NCBI GenBank assembly: GCA_947346365.1
Contig: CANAAV010000022.1
Coordinates: 1-39,929 of the forward strand
DNA from: an uncultured Flavonifractor sp.
GTDB lineage: Bacteria > Bacillota > Clostridia > Oscillospirales > Oscillospiraceae
Direction: 5' to 3'
DNA: 39,929 nt
How positions within the stretch are numbered: the first letter of the stretch is position 1; every line of letters starts with the position of its first letter. The notes beneath the pieces are model-generated. The model did no database searches. It was not told the origin of the DNA and saw nothing but the letters and a program-made list of their open reading frames with translations. The translations under genes were made by a program, and so were the position numbers. Below are positions 24,183 through 31,751 of this stretch, one piece after another.

Positions 24183-24611
24183 TCAGCGCTCCCGCTCGCG
24201 GTACTGGGAGGGAGAACAGCCTTTTTGGGCATGGAATGTCTTGGCAAAATAGCTGGCGTCCTGAAAGGCGCATAGCGCCCCCGCATTGGACACGCTCAGC
24301 GCGGAGCGCTCCAGAAGCTGTGCGGCCTTTTGAATACAGTGCTCAAGCAGAAGTAATACCAGCTGGAACAGAGCTGTCCGCGCCTGAAATTCATATGCGC
24401 CCTCTCCCGTCAGCGGATGGAGATATTTCTCCCAGAAAACGCTGCCTGGACTTTCCCCTGCCAGCAGCGGATGAAAGACGACTGCGTGCAGGTGGCAGGA
24501 AAAGCGGGCGTCCCATGCCGGGTCAGCTCCCGGTCCTGTTCGAAAGTGCCATTTTGTTCCCTCCGATCTCGACGGGATAGTTATAGTTTTTGGCTGCTTT
24601 ATTCTAGGCAC
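24183..24611 (-). pseudogene. Remnant of an AraC-family regulator
   Basis: The 142-residue frame keeps the second half of an AraC cupin domain (about 35-85: FSCHLHAVVFHPLLAGE ... FWEKYLHPLTGEG), a linker, then only the second HTH (about 100-140: AAQLLERSALSVSNAGALCAFQDASYFAKTFHAQKGCSPSQYRER). The first HTH, which should lie between the linker and residue 95, is missing in frame, and the N-terminal part of the sensory domain is absent because the divergent MFS gene begins 50 bp away. It is therefore most likely non-functional. Its position suggests it once controlled the divergent transporter. Confidence 0.65.
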
Positions 24612-24640
24612 TTTCCCTTTTTGCTGGTATAATCATACCA
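24605..24640 (+). promoter_or_regulatory. Promoter of the MFS gene with overlapping dyad
   Basis: TAGGCA (24605-24610) and a perfect TATAAT (24628-24633) are 17 bp apart, about 22 nt before the start codon region's ribosome site. TGGTAT (24625-24630) and ATACCA (24635-24640) form a dyad around AATC that covers the -10 box, a possible repressor site. Confidence 0.6.
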
Positions 24641-24661
24641 CTGAACAAGGGGGAACGCAAC

Positions 24662-25834
24662 ATGACGCACTTGCTTTTAGCCGTGATCTACCTGTCTTTT
24701 ATCAGTCTGGGGCTGCCCGACTCTCTGCTGGGGGCCGCCTGGCCGGTCATGCACACGGGAATGAACGTCCCTATGTCCTGGGCGGGGGTGATCTCCGGGA
24801 TTATTTCCCTGGGCACCGTGGCGTCCAGCCTGCAGAGCGACCGGCTTACCAGAAAACTGGGCACGGGCCGGGTGACCGCAATCAGCGTGGGCATAACGGC
24901 GGCGGCGCTGATGGGATTCTCCTTCAGCGGCTCATTTTGGACGCTGTGCCTGTGGGCGGTTCCCTACGGCCTGGGAGCGGGCAGTGTGGACGCGGCGCTG
25001 AACAATTATGTAGCCCTGCACTACGCCAGCCGCCACATGAGCTGGCTGCACTGCATGTGGGGACTTGGCGCGGCTGTGGGGCCTTATATTATGGGGCTGG
25101 CGCTGTCGGTCGGGGCGGGCTGGCACATGGGTTACCGGTACGTTGGAGTGCTTCAGCTTCTCCTTACCGCGGCTTTGGTAATGAGCCTGTCCCTGTGGCG
25201 GGTCCACGGGGGGCAAAACGGGGACGCGCAGCGCCAAAGCGAAAACGCCGGCCCCCTCACTCTGGCGCAGGTTATTCGCATTCCGGGGGCAAAGGCGGTC
25301 ATGCTCACTTTTTTCTGCTACTGCGCGCTGGAGCAGACCGCGATCCTCTGGGCCAGCAGTTACCTGAACCTGCATAAGGGTATTCCGGCGGAGACGGCGG
25401 CGGGCTATGCGGGGTTGTTTTTTATCGGAATCACTGCCGGGCGCGCCCTCAGCGGTTTTCTCACTGTCAAGCTCAGCGACCGGCAGATGATCCGGCTGGG
25501 TCAGGCCGTGATTGCCGCGGGTATCGCGGTGCTGCTGATTCCGGACTGCGAATTTGCCGCCTTAACCGGGCTGGCGCTTGTAGGGCTGGGGTGCGCACCC
25601 ATCTATCCCTGCGCAATCCACTCCACTCCGTCCTACTTCGGCGCGGAGCGCTCCCAGGCGGTCATCGGCGTGCAGATGGCCAGCGCCTATGTGGGCACCT
25701 GCCTCATGCCGCCTCTGTTCGGCTTTATCTCCACCCGTGTGAGCATATCGCTGATGCCCGGCTACCTGCTGCTCATTCTCGCGGTGATGGTATCCGCCCA
25801 TGAGGTGCTGCTGCGGCGCTGCGGCAGGCGGTGA
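24662..25834 (+). CDS. MFS transporter (sugar/fucose-permease-like)
   Basis: This 390-residue membrane protein has about 12 hydrophobic helices. The loop DRLTRKLGTGRV (about 60-71) corresponds to the MFS motif between helices 2 and 3, and YGLGAGSVDAALNNYVALHY (about 102-121) resembles the FucP/NarK-like sugar branch. The substrate cannot be read. The start ATG follows AAGGGGGAACGCAAC. It is a single gene, divergent from the AraC remnant and followed by a strong terminator. A carbohydrate or small-molecule exporter/importer is most likely. Confidence 0.88.
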   Translation: MTHLLLAVIYLSFISLGLPDSLLGAAWPVMHTGMNVPMSWAGVISGIISLGTVASSLQSDRLTRKLGTGRVTAISVGITAAALMGFSFSGSFWTLCLWAVPYGLGAGSVDAALNNYVALHYASRHMSWLHCMWGLGAAVGPYIMGLALSVGAGWHMGYRYVGVLQLLLTAALVMSLSLWRVHGGQNGDAQRQSENAGPLTLAQVIRIPGAKAVMLTFFCYCALEQTAILWASSYLNLHKGIPAETAAGYAGLFFIGITAGRALSGFLTVKLSDRQMIRLGQAVIAAGIAVLLIPDCEFAALTGLALVGLGCAPIYPCAIHSTPSYFGAERSQAVIGVQMASAYVGTCLMPPLFGFISTRVSISLMPGYLLLILAVMVSAHEVLLRRCGRR

Positions 25835-25844
25835 GCGCGCAGGT

Positions 25845-25890
25845 AAAAAAACGGGAGCGGTCCGCCAAAAGCGGCGCCGCTCCCGTTTTA
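25845..25890. terminator. Bidirectional terminator between the MFS gene and the chrA pair
   Basis: AACGGGAGCGG pairs with CCGCTCCCGTT around a GC-rich inner hairpin, with an A-run before and a T-run after. It can end the plus-strand MFS transcript and the minus-strand chrA/nadE transcript. Confidence 0.85.
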
Positions 25891-25931
25891 GTTTGGATTA
25901 GACTGCATGCCCCGGTTATGGATGCGGGTTT

Positions 25932-26510
25932 TTAGAGCTGAAACACCACACCCGCTGCGGCGGAGAGCGCAATAAAGACAATGGGGTGGAGCTTTTTCAG
26001 GGGCTGGACGTGCAGGCAGGCAAATACCACCGCCGCCAAAAGGACGGCGGGCCAGTAAAACAGGCGGGTTTCCACCGCGCCGGTTTCAGGAACCGTGACC
26101 TGGCGGAACATCAGGGCAATGGAGCACACCTCCGCCAGAGCGGCGGCGATGAGCGCGGTGGAGGCGGGCCGGATGCCGTAAAACACGGCGTCCACAACGC
26201 GGCTTTCCCGGAATTTTTTTAAAAATCCGGCGATGACCAGAATGATGAGGATAGAGGGGCACACCAATCCCAGCGTAGCGGCCACCCCCCCGGGAATTCC
26301 CCCGGTGTGGAAGCCCACATAGGTGGCCATGTTGACGCCCATTGGGCCGGGGGTGGACTCAGAGATGGCGATCATATTGGCCAAATCTCCCGCGGAGAAC
26401 CAGCCGGTGCGGGCTCCCATGTCTGAGAGAAAGGGGATGGTAGCCAACCCGCCGCCGATGGAAAAGAGGCCCACTCGGAAAAATTCAAAAAACAGCCGCA
26501 GGAAAATCAT
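25932..26510 (-). CDS. chrA: Chromate-transporter family protein, second half-size subunit
   Basis: This 192-residue membrane protein is a single CHR domain: FFRVGLFSIGGGLATIPFL (about 10-28), STPGPMGVNMATYVGF (about 52-67), then AATLGLVCPSILII. Short-chain ChrA proteins are encoded as adjacent pairs that replace one two-domain transporter, and both are present here. The start at 26510 overlaps the end of the first subunit (ATGA). In gut anaerobes the substrate may be chromate or another oxyanion; none is proven here. It is the last gene of the nadE-chrA-chrA run before the bidirectional terminator. Confidence 0.92.
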   Translation of the reverse strand: MIFLRLFFEFFRVGLFSIGGGLATIPFLSDMGARTGWFSAGDLANMIAISESTPGPMGVNMATYVGFHTGGIPGGVAATLGLVCPSILIILVIAGFLKKFRESRVVDAVFYGIRPASTALIAAALAEVCSIALMFRQVTVPETGAVETRLFYWPAVLLAAVVFACLHVQPLKKLHPIVFIALSAAAGVVFQL

Positions 26511-27103
26511 TTCTCGCCTCCCCCTTTCGCCGCGCGGATCAGCAGGCCGGCCACGCCGGAGAGGACCACTAGCACCACAGGAGAGCACAAAAAGCGCAAC
26601 GCGCTTCCCCAGAAGGCGCCGGCAGGGATGGGGGCGAAGTTTCCGATGACCGCCAGCGCCAGCACCAGTGCGAAGATCAGCACCGTGGGAGGGTCGATTA
26701 CCGTGCTCTTGCGCAGCTTGAGGACGCTGGAGAGAATCAGGGCGCACACGCAGGCCCGCACGCCGTTGAAGGCGTGGATGACAACCGGCAGGTCGGCAAA
26801 ATTCTGCAAAAAGGCGGCAATGACCATGATAATGGCGATACTGGGAAAGACCAGTCCCAGGGTAGCGGCCACACCTCCCAGGGGGCCGCAGAGCTTGTGG
26901 CCTACAAAGGTAGCGGTGTTTACGGCGATGACGCCAGGGGTGCATTGGCCGATGGCAAAGTAGTCGGTGAGCTCGGCCTGCGTGGTCCAGCCTTTGTGCT
27001 CCACCAGCTCCCGCTGGAGGATGGGCAGCATGGCATACCCACCTCCAAAGGTGCACACCCCTACTTTGGCAAAAGTGAGAAACAGGTCAGAATACAGATT
27101 CAC
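26507..27103 (-). CDS. chrA: Chromate-transporter family protein, first half-size subunit
   Basis: This 198-residue membrane protein is a single CHR domain with FAKVGVCTFGGGYAMLPILQRE (about 11-32), IGQCTPGVIAVNTATFVG (about 51-68) and the hydrophobic AATLGLVFPSIAIIMVI. It begins 1 bp after the nadE stop codon and overlaps the next chrA by 4 bp. The pair presumably forms a heteromeric oxyanion transporter. Coupling to NAD synthetase has no obvious biochemical meaning and may only reflect operon structure. Confidence 0.92.
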   Translation of the reverse strand: MNLYSDLFLTFAKVGVCTFGGGYAMLPILQRELVEHKGWTTQAELTDYFAIGQCTPGVIAVNTATFVGHKLCGPLGGVAATLGLVFPSIAIIMVIAAFLQNFADLPVVIHAFNGVRACVCALILSSVLKLRKSTVIDPPTVLIFALVLALAVIGNFAPIPAGAFWGSALRFLCSPVVLVVLSGVAGLLIRAAKGGGEK

Positions 27104-27104
27104 G

Positions 27105-29030
27105 TTATTCCAGCCCCTCCAGCTCCTCCAGCCAAAGGGCGGCTGTAGCGTCGGAGGGCATCCGCCAGTCTCCTCTGGGGGAGAGGGCGACAGTGCCGAC
27201 CTTGGGGCCGTCGGGCAGGCAGGAGCGCTTGAACTGCTGGGTGAAGAAGCGCCGGTAAAAGCTGCGCAGCCATTTCAGGATAGCGGCGCGGTCATAAACG
27301 CGCCCAAAGGCGCGCTCCGCCAGGCGGAGGACCTTCCGGGGTGGAAATGCCCAGCGGATGGCGTAGTAGAGGAAAAAATCGTGAAGCTCATAGGGGCCTA
27401 CCAGGTCCTCGGTCTTTTGGCTGATGGCGCCGTTGATGGCGGGGAGGAGCTCGGGAGAGACGGGGGTGTCCAGAATATCCTCCAGCACGTGGGAGAGCGC
27501 CAGATCCTCCCGCGCCTTGTCCCCGGCCACATAGGACACCAGATGGCGCACCAGGGTTTTAGGGATGGAGGCGTTGACGCCGTACATGCTCATATGGTCC
27601 CCGTTGTAAGTGGCCCAGCCCAGGGCCAGTTCGCTCAGGTCTCCAGTGCCTACAACCAGCCCGCCGGTCTGGTTGGCAATGTCCATCAGCACCTGGGTGC
27701 GCTCCCGGGCCTGGCCGTTTTCAAAGGTTACGTCGTGGTTTTCCATAGACTGCCCGATGTCTTTAAAATGGCTTTTTACCGAGGGACCGATGTCAATGCG
27801 CTTGAGCGTGGCGCCCAGCCGCTCCGCCAGCTCTACGGCATTGTCGCGGGTGCGGTCGGTGGTGCCGAAGCAGGGCATGGTTACGGCGATGATGTCGCTG
27901 GCGGGGCGGTCCAGCAGACCCATGGCGATGCCCGTAATCAACACGGCCAGCGTGGAATCCAGGCCGCCGGAAAGGCCCACCACTGCCGTGCGGGCGCGGG
28001 TGTGTTCCAGGCGCTGCTTCAGTCCCAGGGCGGCGATCTTTAAAATCTCATCGCACCGTCCGGCCCGGCCGCCGGTATCCTCGGGAACGAAAGGTGTGGG
28101 GGAGACGGGCCGGGTGAGGGTAGTGGTGGAAAGATCCAGGCTGAAATAGTTGGGGTAAACGGCCCGGTCGCTGGCGGGGAAGGTGTTCATCCGCCGCCGC
28201 TCGTAGGCCAGACGGGCCACGTCCAGCTCAGAGATGGTCAGGCCGCCGGTAAAGCGCCGCTCCGAGAGCACGGCGCCGTTTTCGGCGATCAGATTGTGCC
28301 CGGCAAAAACCAGGTCGGTGGTGGATTCGCCCTCCCCGGCGTCGGCGTACACATAGCCGCACACCAGACGGGCGGACTGGCTGCGCACCAGTTCCCGGCG
28401 GTAGCGGGCCTTTCCCACCACCTCGTCGGAGGCGGAGAGATTCAGAATCACCGTCGCCCCCTCGGCGCACAGCCGGGCGGAGGGAGGAACAGGGGCCCAG
28501 AGGTCCTCACACAGCTCGATTCCCACGCTCAGCTGGGGCAGCTCGGCACAGCGGAAGACCATGCCGGAGGAAAACTCCACATTTTCCTGTCCGGCGAAGG
28601 GGATGCAGTAATCCGTCTCCCCCATGTCCGCGCCGGAGGCGAACCAGCGCCCCTCATAAAACTCCCCGTAATTAGGAATATGGATTTTGGGCACCAGGCC
28701 CAGGATCTCCCCCCGGCAGATTACCGCCGCGCAGTTGTAAAGCTTGTTGCGGTAGCGCACCGGCAGGCCCAGGGCCGTGAGCATGTCTAAGTTCTTGGTG
28801 GCCTCCAGAACGGTGGCCAGCCCCGCCTCGGCCCCCCGCAGCAGGGTGTCCTGGAGGAAGAGGTCCGCACAGGTATACCCTGTCAGGCACAGCTCAGGCA
28901 GCGCCAGCACCCGGACCCCCTGCCGGTGGGCCTCCCGCATGAGGGTGAAAATTTGTTCGGCATTGTAGCGGCAGTCCGCCACGCGGATTTTTGGCGTACC
29001 GGCGGCTACTTTGACAAATCCGTCGCGCAT
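27105..29030 (-). CDS. nadE: Glutamine-dependent NAD+ synthetase
   Basis: This 641-residue two-domain enzyme catalyses the last step of NAD synthesis, amidating nicotinic acid adenine dinucleotide with ammonia from glutamine. The N-terminal nitrilase-type glutaminase (about 5-275) has the catalytic triad Glu46 (LPELCLTGY), Lys115 (VPKIHIPNY) and Cys174 (IELCEDLW). The C-terminal synthetase (about 325-630) has the pyrophosphate loop SGGLDS at 354-359. The length fits the long NadE form. The start ATG is preceded by AAGGAGG. It has its own promoter at 29085-29113 and is followed at 1 bp by the chrA pair. Confidence 0.97.
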   Translation of the reverse strand: MRDGFVKVAAGTPKIRVADCRYNAEQIFTLMREAHRQGVRVLALPELCLTGYTCADLFLQDTLLRGAEAGLATVLEATKNLDMLTALGLPVRYRNKLYNCAAVICRGEILGLVPKIHIPNYGEFYEGRWFASGADMGETDYCIPFAGQENVEFSSGMVFRCAELPQLSVGIELCEDLWAPVPPSARLCAEGATVILNLSASDEVVGKARYRRELVRSQSARLVCGYVYADAGEGESTTDLVFAGHNLIAENGAVLSERRFTGGLTISELDVARLAYERRRMNTFPASDRAVYPNYFSLDLSTTTLTRPVSPTPFVPEDTGGRAGRCDEILKIAALGLKQRLEHTRARTAVVGLSGGLDSTLAVLITGIAMGLLDRPASDIIAVTMPCFGTTDRTRDNAVELAERLGATLKRIDIGPSVKSHFKDIGQSMENHDVTFENGQARERTQVLMDIANQTGGLVVGTGDLSELALGWATYNGDHMSMYGVNASIPKTLVRHLVSYVAGDKAREDLALSHVLEDILDTPVSPELLPAINGAISQKTEDLVGPYELHDFFLYYAIRWAFPPRKVLRLAERAFGRVYDRAAILKWLRSFYRRFFTQQFKRSCLPDGPKVGTVALSPRGDWRMPSDATAALWLEELEGLE

Positions 29031-29084
29031 AAAAATGCCTCCTTGCTTGTGGGTTCAAAGTTTTACGGATGCGGATATGGTCCT

Positions 29085-29113
29085 ATCATACTCCAAAACG
29101 TGGGCAAATGCAA
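29085..29113 (-). promoter_or_regulatory. Promoter of nadE-chrA-chrA
   Basis: On the minus strand TTGCAT (29113-29108) and TATGAT (29090-29085) are 17 bp apart, between the end of the DUF92 fusion gene and nadE. Confidence 0.6.
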
Positions 29114-29114
29114 T

Positions 29115-30572
29115 TTACCGCCAGAAAAGGGCCAGGAGAGAGCCGCAAATCAGTATGCTTGCAAAATTGACCACGTCGTTGTTGACCCAGGCCAAGCCCT
29201 TGACCAGCTTCAGCGGGGCGCCGTTTAGGCTTTTGCGTTCGGTCAGACGCTGGGGCAGGGCGGTGGGGGCGCACATCTGATATTTTGCCTGAAAAGCCGC
29301 GCCCAATACGGAATCCAGCAGCGAACTGGCCAGACCTGTCCCGGCGATGGCCAGAGCGCCCGCCGCGCCGAATCCGGGGAGGGTCAGAAGAGCGACGGCC
29401 AGGGCGCCCGCCGCCGCCGCGGCGACGCCAAGGGGAGTGACGCCCCCGGACATGCCGCGCTGCACGGGCTTCCAGGTCAGGATGCACACCGGCTTCCGCT
29501 TAGAGAGCATTCCGATTTCAGAGGAGAAGGTGTCCGCCGCCGCCCCGGCGAAGCAGGCCAGCGCCGCCGGCAGGCAGGATTCCAGGCCGGCCGCGCGGTA
29601 GAGCAGGGCGAAGAGCAGCGAGGGCAGGCCGTTGGCCAAAACCTGGGCTACGGACCGGGCGCCTTGGTGTTCATGCAGGGCGGAAGCGGAGGCTTTCCGG
29701 GCTTTCCCGGCCCGGCTCACGGCGCTTCCCAGGAGGAAGAAAAGAATGAGGGCGTTAAAGCTGAGCCATCCGCCGCACAGGAAGAGGCACACGCCCAGTG
29801 CCGCCGCCGTTCCCAGTCCGGTGAAGGTAATAGCGCGCAGGTAATACGCGCAGATTAAAATGAGCAGGGTGATGTCAAGGCAGAGAAACACCGGCCAGAG
29901 CAGGGGGAAGCGGGCCAGCAGGAATACGATCAGGCCGACGCCCAGGGGCAGGGTGAGATTGTCAACGCCGTAGGGTGTGAACAGCTCGATAGCGGCCGCG
30001 GGCACCGCGCAGGCCAGGGCGGCACGCAGGGCGAAGCCGGGGGCGGGATTGGGGATGCAGACGGCGCAGGCAAACCCGACGGCGAGACCGGAAAACAGCA
30101 GGACAGTCACCATACCCTCAAAGGTCTTTTTGTGGTGGGGGCTGGGAAAATGCAGCTTTCCCCACCGGCTGCCCACCAGGGCGCCGAGACCGTCTCCGTA
30201 ACCCATTGCCAGCATCCCGCAGGCGGCGATCCAGGGCATACGCAGGGTATAGCCCGCAAGGCAGAGCAGAAACAGCGACAGGGCGTACCAGACGGTGCCC
30301 AGGGTGTTGTCGGTCTGGGCGCGCTCCATGGCTGAAAAAATGCCTTTGCGGTAGGATAGGTAGTTGAGCAGGACAAAGCAGGCCGGAACCACACAGGCCC
30401 AGGCGCTGCGGTACACCGCCAGAGCCAGCAGAATCCAGTTGCTGAGCAGGATATGAATTAATTTGCGGGAGATTTCCACGCTGGCACCCCGCCGGCGCAC
30501 AAGCGTTGCAAGACCGATTGCTCCAAAGGGCGCGATAACAGTCAGCATGACGCCCCATATTGTATTTATCAC
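29115..30572 (-). CDS. Fused phytol/dolichol-kinase-like and DUF92 (VTE6-like) membrane protein
   Basis: This 485-residue polytopic membrane protein joins two families. Residues about 1-245 resemble CTP-dependent phytol/dolichol kinases (RKLIHILLSNW at 36-46; GYGDGLGALVGSRWG at 124-138; HKKTFEGM at 147-154). Residues about 250-485 carry DUF92 signatures: HEHQGARSVAQVLANG (300-315), ADTFSSEIG (346-354), RGMSGGVTPLG (372-382), SLLDSVLGAAFQ (417-428) and WVNNDVVNF (462-470). In plants and cyanobacteria, VTE5 phosphorylates phytol and the DUF92 protein VTE6 phosphorylates phytyl phosphate, so the fusion could perform two successive kinase steps on an isoprenoid alcohol. It starts at GTG 30572 after GGGAGGTG, 22 bp after ispH. 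Substrate is unknown. Confidence 0.85.
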   Translation of the reverse strand: MINTIWGVMLTVIAPFGAIGLATLVRRRGASVEISRKLIHILLSNWILLALAVYRSAWACVVPACFVLLNYLSYRKGIFSAMERAQTDNTLGTVWYALSLFLLCLAGYTLRMPWIAACGMLAMGYGDGLGALVGSRWGKLHFPSPHHKKTFEGMVTVLLFSGLAVGFACAVCIPNPAPGFALRAALACAVPAAAIELFTPYGVDNLTLPLGVGLIVFLLARFPLLWPVFLCLDITLLILICAYYLRAITFTGLGTAAALGVCLFLCGGWLSFNALILFFLLGSAVSRAGKARKASASALHEHQGARSVAQVLANGLPSLLFALLYRAAGLESCLPAALACFAGAAADTFSSEIGMLSKRKPVCILTWKPVQRGMSGGVTPLGVAAAAAGALAVALLTLPGFGAAGALAIAGTGLASSLLDSVLGAAFQAKYQMCAPTALPQRLTERKSLNGAPLKLVKGLAWVNNDVVNFASILICGSLLALFWR

Positions 30573-30594
30573 AAAGCACCTCCCAAGCGGCGGT

Positions 30595-31566
30595 TCAGGG
30601 CTGCCGCTTTTCCGGGGCCGCCGGGCGGCAGGAGCATTCGTCTGCCGCGGCCGGAGGGAGCGCCTCCACCACTGCGATTCGCTCTTCCGCCCGGTGATAG
30701 CCAATTTGATTTAGGTATGCGACGACGCCCTTGAGCTGTCGCTCCTCTACTGAGACGCCGGCGGAGAGGCCGACGGTGAAAACGCGGGAAAAATCTACTC
30801 CGGCAAGCTCTTCCGGCGTGTCGATCCGGAGGGCGGCGGCTGCGCCGGCCTCCCGGGCGGCTTCAACAAGCCGGTTTGTGTTTGACGAATTTGCAGAGCC
30901 GGCCACAAGAAACAGCTCGCATTCGCCGGCGATGCTTTTGACGGCGAGTTGGCGGTTTCTCGTAGCATAGCAGATGTCGGATTGGGGGGGGTCTTGAATG
31001 AGAGGGAATACCTCGTGCAGCCGCTCTACAATGCGCTGGGTGTCATCGACATTCAGCGTGGTTTGAGACAGCCATGCGATGTGCGCGCTGTCCACGCACG
31101 TAATCCTGTCTACGTCCGCTACGCTTTGAATCACCTGAGTTTGCGCCGGGGCTTCGCCGGCTATCCCGGCGACCTCATTGTGCCCGGCCTTGCCGATGAG
31201 GATAATGGAACAGCCCCGCTCTTTGAGGGCGGCGGCCTCCCGGTGGATTTTGGCCACCATGGGGCAGGTGGTATCTATCACGTTAAGGCGGCGGTCGGCC
31301 GCCTGTTCCCGCACGGAAGGCGCAACCCCGTGGGCGGAGAATACCACCGTGCCGCCCTGGGGCACTTGCTCGAGCTCCTGTACAAAGCGTACGCCCAGCG
31401 CCTTATAACGGTTCACCAGGGCGGTATTATGTACAATCTCATGAAGGGCGTATACAGGTCCGCTTTCCCGCTCTATGACGCTGTTGAGCATCTCAATGGC
31501 CCGGCCGACCCCAAAACAAAACCCCCTGGGAGAGGCCAGCAGTATCCGCTTGTCCACATTACGCAC
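30595..31566 (-). CDS. ispH: 4-hydroxy-3-methylbut-2-enyl diphosphate reductase
   Basis: IspH performs the last step of the non-mevalonate pathway, giving IPP and DMAPP. This 323-residue protein has the three cluster-binding cysteines Cys17 (PRGFCFGV), Cys101 (DTTCP) and Cys199 (DICYATRNRQ). It also has the family blocks HEIVHN, SAHGV, GHNEV, SQTT and SANSSNTNRL. The C-terminal tail (about 300-323) is extra, Pro- and Cys-rich and probably unimportant. It has its own promoter at 31593-31622. The DUF92 fusion follows 22 bp downstream, suggesting a shared isoprenoid role. Confidence 0.97.
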   Translation of the reverse strand: MRNVDKRILLASPRGFCFGVGRAIEMLNSVIERESGPVYALHEIVHNTALVNRYKALGVRFVQELEQVPQGGTVVFSAHGVAPSVREQAADRRLNVIDTTCPMVAKIHREAAALKERGCSIILIGKAGHNEVAGIAGEAPAQTQVIQSVADVDRITCVDSAHIAWLSQTTLNVDDTQRIVERLHEVFPLIQDPPQSDICYATRNRQLAVKSIAGECELFLVAGSANSSNTNRLVEAAREAGAAAALRIDTPEELAGVDFSRVFTVGLSAGVSVEERQLKGVVAYLNQIGYHRAEERIAVVEALPPAAADECSCRPAAPEKRQP

Positions 31567-31592
31567 CGTCCTTTCGTAAAAAGCCCGCTGCT

Positions 31593-31622
31593 ATTATAGC
31601 CGATTGCGCCGCGGTTCCGCAA
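31593..31622 (-). promoter_or_regulatory. Promoter of ispH
   Basis: On the minus strand TTGCGG (31622-31617) and a perfect TATAAT (31598-31593) are 18 bp apart, about 27 bp upstream of the start codon. Confidence 0.65.
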
Positions 31623-31685
31623 CCCTGGGGCGGAAATATTTTCTTTGCAGGGCCGCCGCCGGCGCAGCGCCTGGGCGCTGAAACA

Positions 31686-31742
31686 TTTTGAGCGGTGAAA
31701 CGGCCGCGCCCGATCTGTCAAGCTTTGCAGACCGGACACAGC
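31686..31742 (-). terminator. Imperfect hairpin after the solute-binding gene
   Basis: On the minus strand GCGGCTGTGTCCGGTCTG can pair with CAGATCGGGCGCGGCCG with several wobbles and mismatches, then TTTC. It lies directly after the stop of the solute-binding lipoprotein gene and is the only terminator candidate before ispH. Confidence 0.35.
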
Positions 31743-31751
31743 CGCTTTTTC

